From NCBI GenBank assembly GCA_903829855.1, contig CAIKRN010000124.1, positions 1 through 22,756 on the forward strand: 22,756 nucleotides of DNA, written 5' to 3'. A model generated the notes under the pieces. It ran no database searches and was not told where the DNA came from. It saw only the letters and a program-made list of their open reading frames with translations. Shown here piece after piece: positions 8,299 to 16,229 of the stretch. The DNA is from an uncultured Opitutia bacterium (GTDB taxonomy: Bacteria; Verrucomicrobiota; Verrucomicrobiia; Opitutales; UBA953). Position numbers and translations under genes: made by a program. Each line of letters opens with the position of its first letter. Position 1 is the first letter of the stretch.

Positions 8299-8736
8299 TC
8301 AGAAAGGAACGTCGTCTCCGCCGTTATCAGGCGCAGGGGAAGGGCTATCGTTGCCGCCGCGGGAACGGGGGGCGGAACCGCCCTCCTCGCCACCCTGGGC
8401 TTTACCGCCGATGAAAGTGAAATTCTCGAGGACCACGCCGAGACGCGAACGCTTCTCGCCAGTCTTCTTGTCCTCCCACTGATCGAGCTTGAGTCGGCCT
8501 TCGACGAGGATACCGGAACCCTTACCGCAATACTTGGCGATGATTTCGGCCTGCTTACCGTAGCTCTCAATGTCGACGTAGGTGACTTCTTCGCGCTTCT
8601 CGCCTTCCTTGGTCGTGTAGGCACGATTGACGGCAAGGGAGAACTTGGTGAGGGCCTGGCCGGACGGGAGGGCACGGGCCTCAGGGTCGCGGGTCATGTT
8701 GCCCACGAGGACCACGCGATTATAGGAAGAAGCCAC
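8299..8736 (-). CDS. ssb: Single-stranded DNA-binding protein
   Basis: A 145-aa OB-fold protein that coats single-stranded DNA at replication and repair sites. The N-terminus MASSYNRVVLVGNMTRDPEA and the core LTKFSLAVNR, YVDIESYGKQAE and LVEGRLKLDQWEDK (to about residue 110) are typical. A Gly/Ser/Pro-rich linker follows, ending in the acidic tip DDVPF, through which SSB recruits partner proteins. It sits 21 nt downstream of rpsF, the usual pairing in bacteria. Confidence 0.96.
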   Translation of the reverse strand: MASSYNRVVLVGNMTRDPEARALPSGQALTKFSLAVNRAYTTKEGEKREEVTYVDIESYGKQAEIIAKYCGKGSGILVEGRLKLDQWEDKKTGEKRSRLGVVLENFTFIGGKAQGGEEGGSAPRSRGGNDSPSPAPDNGGDDVPF

Positions 8737-8757
8737 GGCGAGGAAGGTGAGGGGTGA

Positions 8758-9063
8758 TTACTTGCCAACCTGAACTAGCATGCGATTGATCGTACGATCA
8801 AGGCGCAGCTTTTCGCGGAAGGCGGTAGGGGCCGTGACTGGTCCCTCGAAGTGAAACTGGACGTAGAGACCAGAAGGGAACTTGCGATCCACGACGCGGC
8901 TAAATTCTTTTTGGCCGAGGTTTTCAACTTCGGTGACGGTGCAATCGATGGACTTGATGACTTCCTTGAGGCGGTCAATGACGGTCTCGGGAGCATCGAC
9001 GGACCCGCGGAGGTCGAGGATGAGGCTGGCGCGGTAAGCGCGGCGGATCGTGGCGGTGGTCAT
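8758..9063 (-). CDS. rpsF: Small ribosomal subunit protein bS6
   Basis: A 101-aa protein matching the bS6 ferredoxin-like fold: YRASLILDLRGS at the start, a central VTEVENLGQKEFSR and a basic end LDRTINRMLVQVGK. In the 30S subunit bS6 pairs with bS18. The start codon overlaps the pth stop by 4 nt (ATGA), so the two are translationally coupled. The leader reads ACCACCATCACC before ATG, with no Shine-Dalgarno sequence. Confidence 0.94.
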   Translation of the reverse strand: MTTATIRRAYRASLILDLRGSVDAPETVIDRLKEVIKSIDCTVTEVENLGQKEFSRVVDRKFPSGLYVQFHFEGPVTAPTAFREKLRLDRTINRMLVQVGK

Positions 9064-9644
9064 GGTGATGGTGGTTTTCTGTTGGTGAGGTTTTGGGCGG
9101 CTGGGAGGCCTTGGGAAAGGAGGGTTTCGAAACTACGGATGAAGTCAGGGATGCGTTGAGTGAGGCTGGTCAGGTCGGCGTCAGGAAAGCGGCCGAGGAC
9201 ATGGTCGGCGAGGTCCTGCTCTGGGTGCTTCTTCGCTCCGATGCCCAGACGGGCGCGGACGAATTGGTCGCCAAGGTGGCGGATGCAACTGGCCACGCCG
9301 TTGTGTCCGGCGGCGGAACCTCCCAGGGAGAGGCGGAGCTGACCGGGCTCGAACGCGATGTCATCATGGAGAACAACGAGCTCGCTGAGCTCGATCCGGT
9401 GAAACCGGAGGAAGGACGCAAGGGGCGTCCCGCTGTCGTTCATAAAGGAGAGTGGCTTGATGAGCTGCACGGAGAGACCTCCGAGCGTAACCTTCGCGAC
9501 TGCAGCCGGAAAACGGCTTTCTTCCTTCCACTTCGCCCCAGCCTTGTCGGCCAGAGCGTCGATGACAATCCACGCGGCGTTGTGCCGGGTGGCGGAATAT
9601 TCTCGGCCGGGATTGCCGAGGGCGGCGAAGACCGAGAATGACAT
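9060..9644 (-). CDS. pth: Peptidyl-tRNA hydrolase
   Basis: A 194-aa enzyme that releases tRNA from prematurely dropped peptidyl-tRNAs. Family residues are present: N11 in ALGNPGREY, the catalytic H21 in RHNAAW, N69 in SFMNDSG, D94 in VLHDD and N115 in GHNG. Length is normal (about 190). The bL25-pth order is very common in bacteria. It lies 42 nt downstream of the bL25 stop and overlaps rpsF by 4 nt. Confidence 0.95.
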   Translation of the reverse strand: MSFSVFAALGNPGREYSATRHNAAWIVIDALADKAGAKWKEESRFPAAVAKVTLGGLSVQLIKPLSFMNDSGTPLASFLRFHRIELSELVVLHDDIAFEPGQLRLSLGGSAAGHNGVASCIRHLGDQFVRARLGIGAKKHPEQDLADHVLGRFPDADLTSLTQRIPDFIRSFETLLSQGLPAAQNLTNRKPPSP

Positions 9645-9686
9645 TTGACTTCAAAGAACAGGTACCGGGGGCGCCCGGCGCGGAAA

Positions 9687-10379
9687 TTACTTCTTGGCGG
9701 CAGGAGCAGCAGCGGCCGCAGGAGCGGCGCCAGCGGCAGGAGCGGCACCAGCGGCAGGCGCGGCGGCTCCATCGGCTCCAGGGGCAGCGGCAGCACCGAC
9801 GACTGGCTCGGGTGCGGCTTCTTCTTCGGCCATTTCGGAGCAGACAATGACGACGCGCTTCGGGTCGCCAGGGAAAGTGATACCCTTGGGGGCCTTGACC
9901 TCGCCAACGTGGATGGACTCGTTGACCTTGAGTTCGGTGACGTCGATTTCGATGAACTCGGGGAGATCCTTCGGGAGACAGCGGACGTTGATGGTCTGCG
10001 AAACAATGGCGAGCGTACCACCATCGGTCTTAACACCATGGGCTTCACCAATGGCGCGGACTGGAATAGCGGCGGTCATCGGGGAGTTCGGGTCGATCTC
10101 CATAATGTCGATATGGAGGAACTTCTGAGTAATGGGGTGGCGCTGGAATTCCTTGATAAGGGAAAGCATCTTCTTGCCGTCGACATTGAGGTCGATCAAC
10201 GAGGCGGCATTGCCCTTGGCACGCATGAGGTCGCGGAAAGCTTCCTGGGCGACGGCGACGCTCTGGTTGCCGGATTTTCCGTAGATAATGGCAGGAATAG
10301 ATCCATCGGCGCGGAGGCGACGGGCGGGGCCGCGGCCATGGAGTGCGCGGCTGGTGACGTTAAGGGTGAGCTGCTTCAT
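9687..10379 (-). CDS. rplY: Large ribosomal subunit protein bL25 (Ctc/TL5 type)
   Basis: A 230-aa, two-domain bL25 that binds 5S rRNA. The N-terminal domain (residues 1-92) has GPARRLRADGSIPAIIYG and FQRHPITQKFLHIDIMEI. The C-terminal TL5/Ctc beta domain (about 93-185) contains LKVNESIHVGEV and GDPKRVVIVC. Residues from about 185 on form a low-complexity tail, AAPAAGAAPAAGAA-like, encoded by 18-bp tandem repeats, ending in KK. The leader reads TTATACCAAC before ATG, with no Shine-Dalgarno sequence. It heads the ribosomal operon. Confidence 0.93.
   Translation of the reverse strand: MKQLTLNVTSRALHGRGPARRLRADGSIPAIIYGKSGNQSVAVAQEAFRDLMRAKGNAASLIDLNVDGKKMLSLIKEFQRHPITQKFLHIDIMEIDPNSPMTAAIPVRAIGEAHGVKTDGGTLAIVSQTINVRCLPKDLPEFIEIDVTELKVNESIHVGEVKAPKGITFPGDPKRVVIVCSEMAEEEAAPEPVVGAAAAPGADGAAAPAAGAAPAAGAAPAAAAAPAAKK
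9700..9771. repeat. 18-bp tandem repeat coding the bL25 Ala/Pro tail
   Basis: Four head-to-tail 18-bp units (starts 9700, 9718, 9736, 9754) with consensus GCAGGAGCGGCACCAGCG; the middle two differ at one position and the outer ones are more diverged. Each unit codes for six residues of the AAPAAG type on the minus strand, so length changes would stay in frame. Confidence 0.85.
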
Positions 10380-10498
10380 GTTGGTATAAGGTCTTTTGGT
10401 ACCTAGTAAGTCGCGGACCCGCGTTGTGCGGCCGTGCCTTGCCTAGGGAAAGGAGGGTCGAACCTGATAAACCCAGCCCCGGAAGCAAGCGGTAAATT
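10380..10498 (-). other. Intergenic leader upstream of bL25
   Basis: A 119-nt gap upstream of rplY, presumably holding its promoter and 5' leader. I see two short hairpin-capable stretches (GGGT/ACCC arms around 10457-10476 and CGCGG/CCGCG around 10412-10423) but no convincing -10/-35 pair and no known riboswitch. A tip resembling SRP RNA was considered and rejected. Confidence 0.3.
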
Positions 10499-10530
10499 AA
10501 AAGGGGGTCTTCCTTTCGGAAAACCCCCTC
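10499..10530 (-). terminator. Rho-independent terminator after the PVC heme-protein gene
   Basis: Arms 10501-10513 (AAGGGGGTCTTCC) and 10518-10530 (GGAAAACCCCCTC) around loop TTTC, with a G5/C5 core and a minor mismatch in the middle. Read on the minus strand the hairpin is followed by TTTTAATTT. It lies 25 nt beyond the stop of the heme protein gene and upstream of rplY. Confidence 0.85.
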
Positions 10531-10554
10531 AAAAGGCCAATTTAGCAGGGCGGC

Positions 10555-13257
10555 TTAGTTGTAGGTAGCCAGCCAAGCGACGACATCAGCTACTTCTTGG
10601 GCATTAAGGCCGAGTAACTGACCCGACATCATCAGCGAACGGGTCATCTTGGTCTGCCCGGAGACGCGATCCCTAGGGACGAGCTGAGTCACCCCGCCCA
10701 TGGAGGCGATGACCAGCGGGTCATTATTGGACAATAGGCGGCCATCAATACGGCCCCCAGCCTTGAGCTTCACGGAAGTACCTTCAAAGCCTAGGGCGAT
10801 GTCAGCCGACGGATTCACGATGGCACGGACCACGGCCTCGCGGCTCTGGCGGCTGGCGAAGCCACGGAGTTCGGGACCATAAGCTGGGCCGTTGCCGTTG
10901 ATTTGGTGGCACATAATACAACGCTGGGCGAGAGCGGCGCCCTTCACGGGGTCGCCATTTTTAGCGAGAACATCCTGCTCGGTGAAGGTAGCCGTCGGCT
11001 CGTCGGCCACTTGCATTGCGTTCACCACGACCTTTTTGGCGTCATAGACACCTGCATTCTTAAGCTCCGTCCGAATGTCAAAAGCCGACCAGGTTCCGGT
11101 CATGCGCATGAGCGCCCAGCCCTTGGCTTCGGACGCGGAGGGCGATCCTTCGGCACAGAGTTTAATCATCGCGAGAGCGGCTTCCTTCGTCTCAACGAAG
11201 GAAAGTGACTCGACAGCGAGCGAGCGCGAGGCTTGCGAAACCTTGGCGGAAGAAGCGCGGGCGACAAACTCCGAAACTGCGTTGCTGGGGTGAAGCAACC
11301 AGGCAACACGCTCGACTTCGGGCGACCAAGCTTCGGCGCCGTCTTTGGCGAGTTCGGACTTCACGGCGGACCATACGGCGTCCTGTTTGTTGGCTGAACC
11401 GATGCCGAAGGCGGCGATGGAGTTCTTGTCGGAGACGTCAAGGCGACGCGCGAGCTCGATCAGAATCGGCACGGCCTTGTCTGCCGTCACAGTATGCAAC
11501 GAGGTGGCGACGTCTCGGCGGACGGCGACATCGGAGTCCTTCGCGAGTTCGGCGGCGATACCGAGCGTGTCATGGCCGGCACGGCGCAGCGACTGGAAGG
11601 CGAGACGACGCAGCGAAGGGTTCGGATCCTTAAGCAAAGCCTTGGCACGGGAAATGCCTCCATCACCAAGGTAAGGGAGCAGCCACACACCACGCGCGGC
11701 GACATAAGGATTTGCATCGCGCATGACTTCAGCGACCGCCGGAAGGGACTTTGCGCCGAAACCCTTGAGGGCGTTGAACCCGAGGTGGCGGACGTTCACG
11801 GCCGGATTGCGCAGCACAGCGGCGGCACCTTCAGGGGTGGAGAGGTCGACCTTAGGGATAACGGATTTGAAGCCCTTCGGGGCGATACGATAGATCGCGC
11901 CCGTGCAGGTGTCGTCGAGCGTCTGGTGGCCACCGACGCGGGAGTCGTACCAGTCAGCCACATAGATGGCTCCGTCTGGACCGACGGTGACGTCGGACGG
12001 GCGGAACATGATACGCTCATTCGGCTTAGCAGTCGCAGCGGTCTTGATTTTATGGAAGTCAGTACCTTCAAATTCGCGGGTAGGATTCGAGGTGATCAAG
12101 TCCTTACGCGTATCGGCATTGAGCGCGTATGTCCCCTTCTGTGCGACGAGCTTATAGGAAAGGACCGTGTTACGAGAGGGCTCGCAATTCAGCAACGTGC
12201 CGTTCCAAGCATCACCGAGCGCGCCATTCTCGTAGACAGTGATACCCGTGGGGGAACCCGAACCGTAAACATCGCCGACATCCATCGTGTCGGGGTCATC
12301 TTGACGCCAGTGAGCGCGCGGCATCGACTGTCCGGGGCGCTTAACGGAGTTGTAACTCCCACCGCTCGGGGTCGTGTAACCGGCAGAACCGTATTCGAGT
12401 ACGAAGGAAGTACGGCAGCTCTGGGAGTCGTCGTTGTCGCCTTGGAAAAGATCGCCGAGCGAAGACGGGAAGCTCTCAAAGCTATTACGGTAACCGTTAC
12501 CGAGGATTTCGAGACCGGTGCCATCGGCGTTGAGTCGTCCAGAAAAACCAGAGGTCCAGACGAAGCCGTCATCGCTCTTGGCGCCGGCAACCGTCTTCGG
12601 GTCGTAGGGCCACTTGCCGCCGCGCTGGTCGACATAGCCGCTGGAGATACGGAAGGTCTTGCCGGACTTATCGGTAACTTCGCCGCCGCAATTACCAGCG
12701 TTAATGTAGAGCTTGCCATCTGGGCCGGTCACAACCGCATGGAGCGAGTGATCGTGGTCCTGGCCGCCAAAGCCCGTGAGAAACACTTCCATCTTATCGA
12801 CCGCCGGATCAAATTTGCCGTCACGATTCACATCGGTGAACTTGTAAATCGTCGGTGAGTGGGAGACGTAAACGACGTTATCAACGACGCAGATACCGAG
12901 CGGTGCGGTCCAACCCGCGTCTTGGACGAAAGTATTGGCTGAGTCGGCAAAACCCTGCCCCTTGGTGTCGCTCAGGACGACGACGCGATCACCTTCCGCA
13001 CGGCGCTTGCCGCCCTTGTTATAAATGCGGTAGTTGACGCCCTCGTTCACCCAGAGGCGGCCTTGGGCGTCGAAGTCCATGTTCGTCGGGTTCGCAAGCA
13101 TCGGGGAGCGAGCCCAGACCGTCACCTCGAGGCCTTCGGGGACCTGGAAGAGATTCAGCGCGACCGAACCGCCTTCGGAGGGCTGGTAAGGAGCAGGGGG
13201 CGTGGGGGCTGCGTAAAGGGAAGCAGCAGCCAGGAGGGATAGGGCTAGGCGGGGCAT
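10555..13257 (-). CDS. Exported PVC-type heme protein: beta-propeller dehydrogenase, HEAT repeats and CxxCH domain
   Basis: A 900-aa secreted protein (signal peptide MPRLALSLLAAASLYA). Residues about 35-480 form a membrane-bound dehydrogenase-like beta-propeller of the planctomycete/verrucomicrobial 'Neff' type (GLEVTVWARSPML, MDFDAQGRLWVNEG, GFGGQDHDHSLHAV, VTVGPDGAIYVADWYD). Residues about 500-740 are HEAT-like helical repeats (AAVLRNPAVNVRHLGFNALK and following). The C-terminal 121 residues are a c-type cytochrome with CIMCH at 780-784 and a late Met-containing segment, RSLMMSGQLLGL, that may supply the axial ligand. Such proteins are thought to oxidise sugars or alcohols in the periplasm and pass electrons to a c-type heme; the substrate is unknown. 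It lies 80 nt downstream of the isomerase gene and may be its co-transcribed partner. Confidence 0.9.
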   Translation of the reverse strand: MPRLALSLLAAASLYAAPTPPAPYQPSEGGSVALNLFQVPEGLEVTVWARSPMLANPTNMDFDAQGRLWVNEGVNYRIYNKGGKRRAEGDRVVVLSDTKGQGFADSANTFVQDAGWTAPLGICVVDNVVYVSHSPTIYKFTDVNRDGKFDPAVDKMEVFLTGFGGQDHDHSLHAVVTGPDGKLYINAGNCGGEVTDKSGKTFRISSGYVDQRGGKWPYDPKTVAGAKSDDGFVWTSGFSGRLNADGTGLEILGNGYRNSFESFPSSLGDLFQGDNDDSQSCRTSFVLEYGSAGYTTPSGGSYNSVKRPGQSMPRAHWRQDDPDTMDVGDVYGSGSPTGITVYENGALGDAWNGTLLNCEPSRNTVLSYKLVAQKGTYALNADTRKDLITSNPTREFEGTDFHKIKTAATAKPNERIMFRPSDVTVGPDGAIYVADWYDSRVGGHQTLDDTCTGAIYRIAPKGFKSVIPKVDLSTPEGAAAVLRNPAVNVRHLGFNALKGFGAKSLPAVAEVMRDANPYVAARGVWLLPYLGDGGISRAKALLKDPNPSLRRLAFQSLRRAGHDTLGIAAELAKDSDVAVRRDVATSLHTVTADKAVPILIELARRLDVSDKNSIAAFGIGSANKQDAVWSAVKSELAKDGAEAWSPEVERVAWLLHPSNAVSEFVARASSAKVSQASRSLAVESLSFVETKEAALAMIKLCAEGSPSASEAKGWALMRMTGTWSAFDIRTELKNAGVYDAKKVVVNAMQVADEPTATFTEQDVLAKNGDPVKGAALAQRCIMCHQINGNGPAYGPELRGFASRQSREAVVRAIVNPSADIALGFEGTSVKLKAGGRIDGRLLSNNDPLVIASMGGVTQLVPRDRVSGQTKMTRSLMMSGQLLGLNAQEVADVVAWLATYN

Positions 13258-13337
13258 GGCGGGAGTTAAATGACTACACCCCCAAACAGGACAAGTTCCA
13301 GCCTAAGTTTACAGGAATCCCCTAGCCCACACCTAAG

Positions 13338-14249
13338 CTAAGACCACCACTCCTTGAGGGTGGCGAAGTCCTTGCGGGTGGCCTCGACGGCGACCTTCAG
13401 AGCCCCCGGGTCCGTGACCTTGCCCTTAAGGTACTCAACGTGGAGGCATACGGGGCCCGAGTAATTGGACTTACGCAGGAGGACAACGGCATCCTTCCCG
13501 ACGGTTCCTTCTGAAAGCGGACAGCCTTCCGGCACCCTCCCCTTCCAGGTGAAACTCTTAAAATAAACCATCGAGATATGGTCACGGGCGAGGGCTAGGT
13601 GATTCGGCCAAGAGAGCCCGCCTTCCACCATCGCGTGGAAGAAGTCGAAATTCCAGGAGAGCTCTTCCGGGCGATAATCGCGCATGAGCGTGGCCATGTC
13701 CCAGATGGCGGCGCCGACATTCTTCGGGCCAGAGTGATTCTGGTAGCAGGGCAAAATGCCGACCTGCTTGCTTAGCGAGACCAATTCGTTGAGGCGCGGG
13801 CGGATGGCGTCGAGCTCCGTCCAGAGCGGCTGCCTCCCGGAATACGGATACCACTTCATCCGGTAACGCGGAATGCCTAGTGCGCGGGCCGTGCGCAGTA
13901 CTTTCTCGGAGCGGTCGGCATCGTTCACCTCATTGATGTCTGAGGTCATGAGCGTGATGGCGACGCCACACTTCTTCAAGGCCTCGACCAGTTTCGGGAG
14001 GTCCTCTTCGACGCGCGCCGGCTCGACGTGGCCGCCTTTACGCACGGGGGCCTCGACGCCCTTAAAGCCAAGTTCCGCGACAGTCTGCGCGAGTTGATCG
14101 TAAGGCAATCCGACGAGATGCTTGGTAAAGAGATTGATTTCTGGCAATGCCGGGCTGGCCAGAGTTACGGCGAGTCCGGACAAGGGACGGAGCACCGCAC
14201 CCGCGGCGAGCACACCAGCAGTGCCAAGCAGGGAGCGGCGGGTGAGCAT
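13338..14249 (-). CDS. Tat-exported TIM-barrel sugar isomerase/epimerase family protein
   Basis: A 303-aa protein with a twin-arginine signal (TRRSLLGTAGVLAAGAVL). The rest is a xylose isomerase-like (AP endonuclease 2) TIM barrel: LAQTVAELGFKGVEAPVRKG, GVAITLMTSDINE, CYQNHSGPKN, ELSWNFDFFHAMVEGG, ISMVYFKSFTW and VCLHVEYLKGK carry the usual metal-ligand-type His, Asp and Glu residues. Members isomerise, epimerise or dehydrate sugars; the substrate here is unknown. Exported members are common in PVC bacteria. It starts 6 nt after the stop of the upstream dehydrogenase gene, so the two are almost certainly co-transcribed. Confidence 0.88.
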   Translation of the reverse strand: MLTRRSLLGTAGVLAAGAVLRPLSGLAVTLASPALPEINLFTKHLVGLPYDQLAQTVAELGFKGVEAPVRKGGHVEPARVEEDLPKLVEALKKCGVAITLMTSDINEVNDADRSEKVLRTARALGIPRYRMKWYPYSGRQPLWTELDAIRPRLNELVSLSKQVGILPCYQNHSGPKNVGAAIWDMATLMRDYRPEELSWNFDFFHAMVEGGLSWPNHLALARDHISMVYFKSFTWKGRVPEGCPLSEGTVGKDAVVLLRKSNYSGPVCLHVEYLKGKVTDPGALKVAVEATRKDFATLKEWWS

Positions 14250-14255
14250 CTTGGG

Positions 14256-15524
14256 TTATTTCCGGACGATGCGCTTCACTTGCCCGCCGAGCGAGGCAAA
14301 GAGGACGTCGCCATTGCTCGGATCGTGTCCAAAGCCGGCGATTGCGAGATCCTTCACCACTTCGGTGGCACTCCACTTGCCGCCCTGATCGCGCAACGCA
14401 TAGACGCGACCCGAAAAATCCGCGAAGATGTAGACCCCTTCATAAGAAGGTAAATTCTTGCCGCGATAAACGACGCCGCCTGTGACGGAATTCCCGAAGC
14501 GGCGGTCATACTCATGGATCGGGGCGATGAAGTTAGTCCCGGAGAGGTCAGCCAGCTTGGGTGCTGTTTTTTTGCCGCTGGCATCATTCTTCTGATACTC
14601 ATGATTCCCTTCGACAACGTTCCAGCCGTAGTCTCCACCAGCCACTAGAATATCGATCTCCTCAAAGAGATTCTGGCCGACATCCCCCGCAAAGAGTCGC
14701 CCATCCTTAGGGTCGAAGGAGAAGCGCCATGGGTTACGCAGTCCGATGGCCCAGGCTTCCGAGCGGATGCTGGCGGGGTCGGTGATATCATGACCCCGGA
14801 CTGACTTGGCCCCAATAAAGGGGTTGTCGGAGGGGATGGCGTAGAAAGCCTGCCCCTGGGCGTCCCGGACTACGGCCGGGAAAAGATTGGGGGCTAGGTT
14901 GCCCGACTTCTTGTCCACATCGATACGGTAGACGGCGGAGAAGAATCCTTTGGTGATGTAACCAGAGTTATTGAAGGCATCGCCACCTGCACCCCCATCC
15001 CCGCAACTAATATAGAGGTATCCATCGGGCCCAAAGTGCAGGTCGCCGCCGTTATGGTTAGCTGCCGGGTCAATTTGGTTGATAATCGGTTGCTCGCTGG
15101 CGGGGTCGATAACCGGGTCAGCCACATCTTTAAAAGTGAAGCGGGAGACGCGCTGATACAGCTTTCCATCAATCTTAAGACTATAATAGATAAAGACTTG
15201 CCCGTTTTTAGCGCAGTTAGGATGGAGGGCTACCCCGAGGAGTCCGCACTCCCCTCCCTGCTCAAACTTGCCATCGCGGGGCTTGGTGATGTCTAGGATT
15301 TCCTTCTTCATGACCTTATCCGTCCCGACACCATCAAGCAGCTGAATCTTGCCGACCTTTTCGATAATGATGAGACGTGAGCTCGAGCCCGGGAAGGGCT
15401 CGATCCCGAGTGGCTGACTGAAAGTCAGACCGGGGAAAGCGACGGTCGCCTGGATGGGCTCCTCGGCGCGAATCGGTGAAGCCGTGACGGCAAGGAGGAG
15501 GAAAAACAGCGGGGGCAGTTTCAT
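14256..15524 (-). CDS. Exported GSDH-like (PQQ-type) sugar dehydrogenase
   Basis: A 422-aa soluble glucose/sorbosone dehydrogenase-like six-bladed propeller (PF07995). The ATG at 15524 gives a signal peptide (MKLPPLFFLLLAVTASPIRA); a longer open frame upstream is not needed. Family motifs are GGECGLLGVALHPN, NHNGGDLHFGPDGYLYISCG (with the His and acidic residues typical of the cofactor site), GDGGAGGD, WAIGLRNPWRFSFD, AGDVGQNLFEEID, GGDYGWNVVEG and GGVVYRG. It should act in the periplasm on an unknown sugar or polyol, possibly with PQQ; no PQQ biosynthesis gene is in the window. It is the first gene of the minus-strand cluster continuing with the isomerase and the heme protein. Confidence 0.9.
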   Translation of the reverse strand: MKLPPLFFLLLAVTASPIRAEEPIQATVAFPGLTFSQPLGIEPFPGSSSRLIIIEKVGKIQLLDGVGTDKVMKKEILDITKPRDGKFEQGGECGLLGVALHPNCAKNGQVFIYYSLKIDGKLYQRVSRFTFKDVADPVIDPASEQPIINQIDPAANHNGGDLHFGPDGYLYISCGDGGAGGDAFNNSGYITKGFFSAVYRIDVDKKSGNLAPNLFPAVVRDAQGQAFYAIPSDNPFIGAKSVRGHDITDPASIRSEAWAIGLRNPWRFSFDPKDGRLFAGDVGQNLFEEIDILVAGGDYGWNVVEGNHEYQKNDASGKKTAPKLADLSGTNFIAPIHEYDRRFGNSVTGGVVYRGKNLPSYEGVYIFADFSGRVYALRDQGGKWSATEVVKDLAIAGFGHDPSNGDVLFASLGGQVKRIVRK

Positions 15525-15542
15525 AGCGGGGTGGCAGTTGGT

Positions 15543-15586
15543 GTGTCTTATGGCAGACACGGGGCTGGCCGAAAAGTTTTTTCGGC
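15543..15586. promoter_or_regulatory. Two adjacent inverted repeats in the HU / GSDH divergent region
   Basis: Two perfect inverted repeats lie 7 nt apart: GTGTCT-TATGGC-AGACAC at 15543-15560 and GCCGAAAA-GTT-TTTTCGGC at 15568-15586. They sit 18 nt upstream of the GSDH start and about 110 nt upstream of HU. They may be operators, or hairpins in the GSDH leader. The remaining intergenic bases (15587-15696) should hold the HU promoter; the AT-rich stretch 15617-15660 is the likely place. Confidence 0.45.
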
Positions 15587-15696
15587 GGAAGGGGCGCGGA
15601 AAGAAACCTGCGGTGACCCTTATTTTTCGCTGGTTTTCACGATACCGTTCGATACTTAATGTATCCGCATCACTGCACAACCAACCCATAACCAAC

Positions 15697-15984
15697 ATGT
15701 CCAAAGCCCTCACCAAGTCTCAAATCGCCAGCGCCATCGCCGAAAAAGCTGAACTCAGCAAGAAGCAGGCCGTTGCGATTCTCGAGATCATCGCCGCCCT
15801 CGCCTACAAGAACGCGAAGAACTCCTTCACGCTCCCCGGCCTCGGTAAGCTCGTCCTCGTTCACCGCAAGGCTCGCCTCGGTCGCAACCCTGCCACCGGC
15901 GAAACCATCCAGATCAAGGCTAAGAAGGTCGTGAAGTTCCGCGTGGCTAAGGCCGCTAAGGACGCGATCCTCGGCGCCAAGTAA
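15697..15984 (+). CDS. HU/IHF-family DNA-binding protein
   Basis: A 95-aa nucleoid protein with the standard HU length and layout: N-terminal helices (MSKALTKSQIASAIAEKAEL, then SKKQAVAILEIIAALAY), LPGLGKLVLVHRKAR, and the DNA-binding arm RLGRNPATGETIQIKAKK with the conserved RNPATG, followed by the closing helix VAKAAKDAILG. The ATG at 15697 is the only start that gives a normal HU N-terminus. The leader reads CATAACCAAC before ATG, with no Shine-Dalgarno sequence. The gene is monocistronic with its own terminator. HU and IHF subunits cannot be told apart with certainty here. Confidence 0.95.
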   Translation: MSKALTKSQIASAIAEKAELSKKQAVAILEIIAALAYKNAKNSFTLPGLGKLVLVHRKARLGRNPATGETIQIKAKKVVKFRVAKAAKDAILGAK

Positions 15985-16004
15985 TCTCTCACGAGATTCA
16001 CGCC

Positions 16005-16034
16005 AAAAGGCGCTCCGCAAGGGGCGCCTTTTTT
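16005..16034 (+). terminator. Rho-independent terminator after the HU gene
   Basis: A 12-bp stem (16005-16016 with 16021-16032; one G-T pair) with tetraloop GCAA, core GGCGCTCC/GGGGCGCC, and six T on the 3' side (16029-16034). It begins 20 nt after the HU stop. Confidence 0.93.
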
Positions 16035-16085
16035 GTTGTCCGCGTTTTGTGCCGAGCACGAACCGTCCGTTCCGAACGGTTTTTC

Positions 16086-16114
16086 TTGCACGCTTCGACG
16101 CAGGTGGAATGAAT
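16086..16114 (+). promoter_or_regulatory. Possible sigma-70-like promoter of tRNA-Leu
   Basis: TTGCAC at 16086-16091 and ATGAAT at 16109-16114, 17 nt apart, would start transcription a few bases before the mature tRNA 5' end (16130). The -10 match is only 3 of 6. An AACCGT/ACGGTT inverted repeat followed by TTTTT precedes it (about 16061-16084). Confidence 0.3.
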
Positions 16115-16129
16115 GCATGTCCGCAATCC

Positions 16130-16213
16130 GCCCGGGTGGCGAAATGGCAGCCGCAGCAGACTCAAAATCTGCCGCCCTATAAAGGCATGAAGGTTCGAGT
16201 CCTTTCCCGGGCA
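16130..16213 (+). tRNA. tRNA-Leu (anticodon CAA)
   Basis: A complete cloverleaf: acceptor GCCCGGG/CCCGGGC with discriminator A at 16213; D arm GCG/CGC; anticodon arm GCAGA-CTCAAAA-TCTGC giving anticodon CAA (codon UUG); a long class II variable arm with stem GCC/GGC, as in tRNA-Leu; and T arm GAAGG-TTCGAGT-CCTTT. CCA is not encoded. Downstream lies an accessory-looking patch, and tRNA-Leu genes are frequent integration sites, but I found no direct repeat of its 3' end. Confidence 0.96.
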
Positions 16214-16229
16214 CTTGCGGAACAATCGC

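Noticed and set aside
10430..10500. Possible small SRP RNA on the plus strand (CCGGAAG...AGCGGTAA tip)
   Set aside because: The stretch lacks the conserved AGG/AGCA internal loop, the arms are about three bases short on each side, and the bases around the GGAA loop do not pair. A covariance search would settle it.
11494..12858. 454-aa plus-strand open frame opposite the heme protein gene
   Set aside because: It is antisense to a protein with clear domains and motifs; the composition is that of a GC-rich shadow frame, and no family is recognisable.
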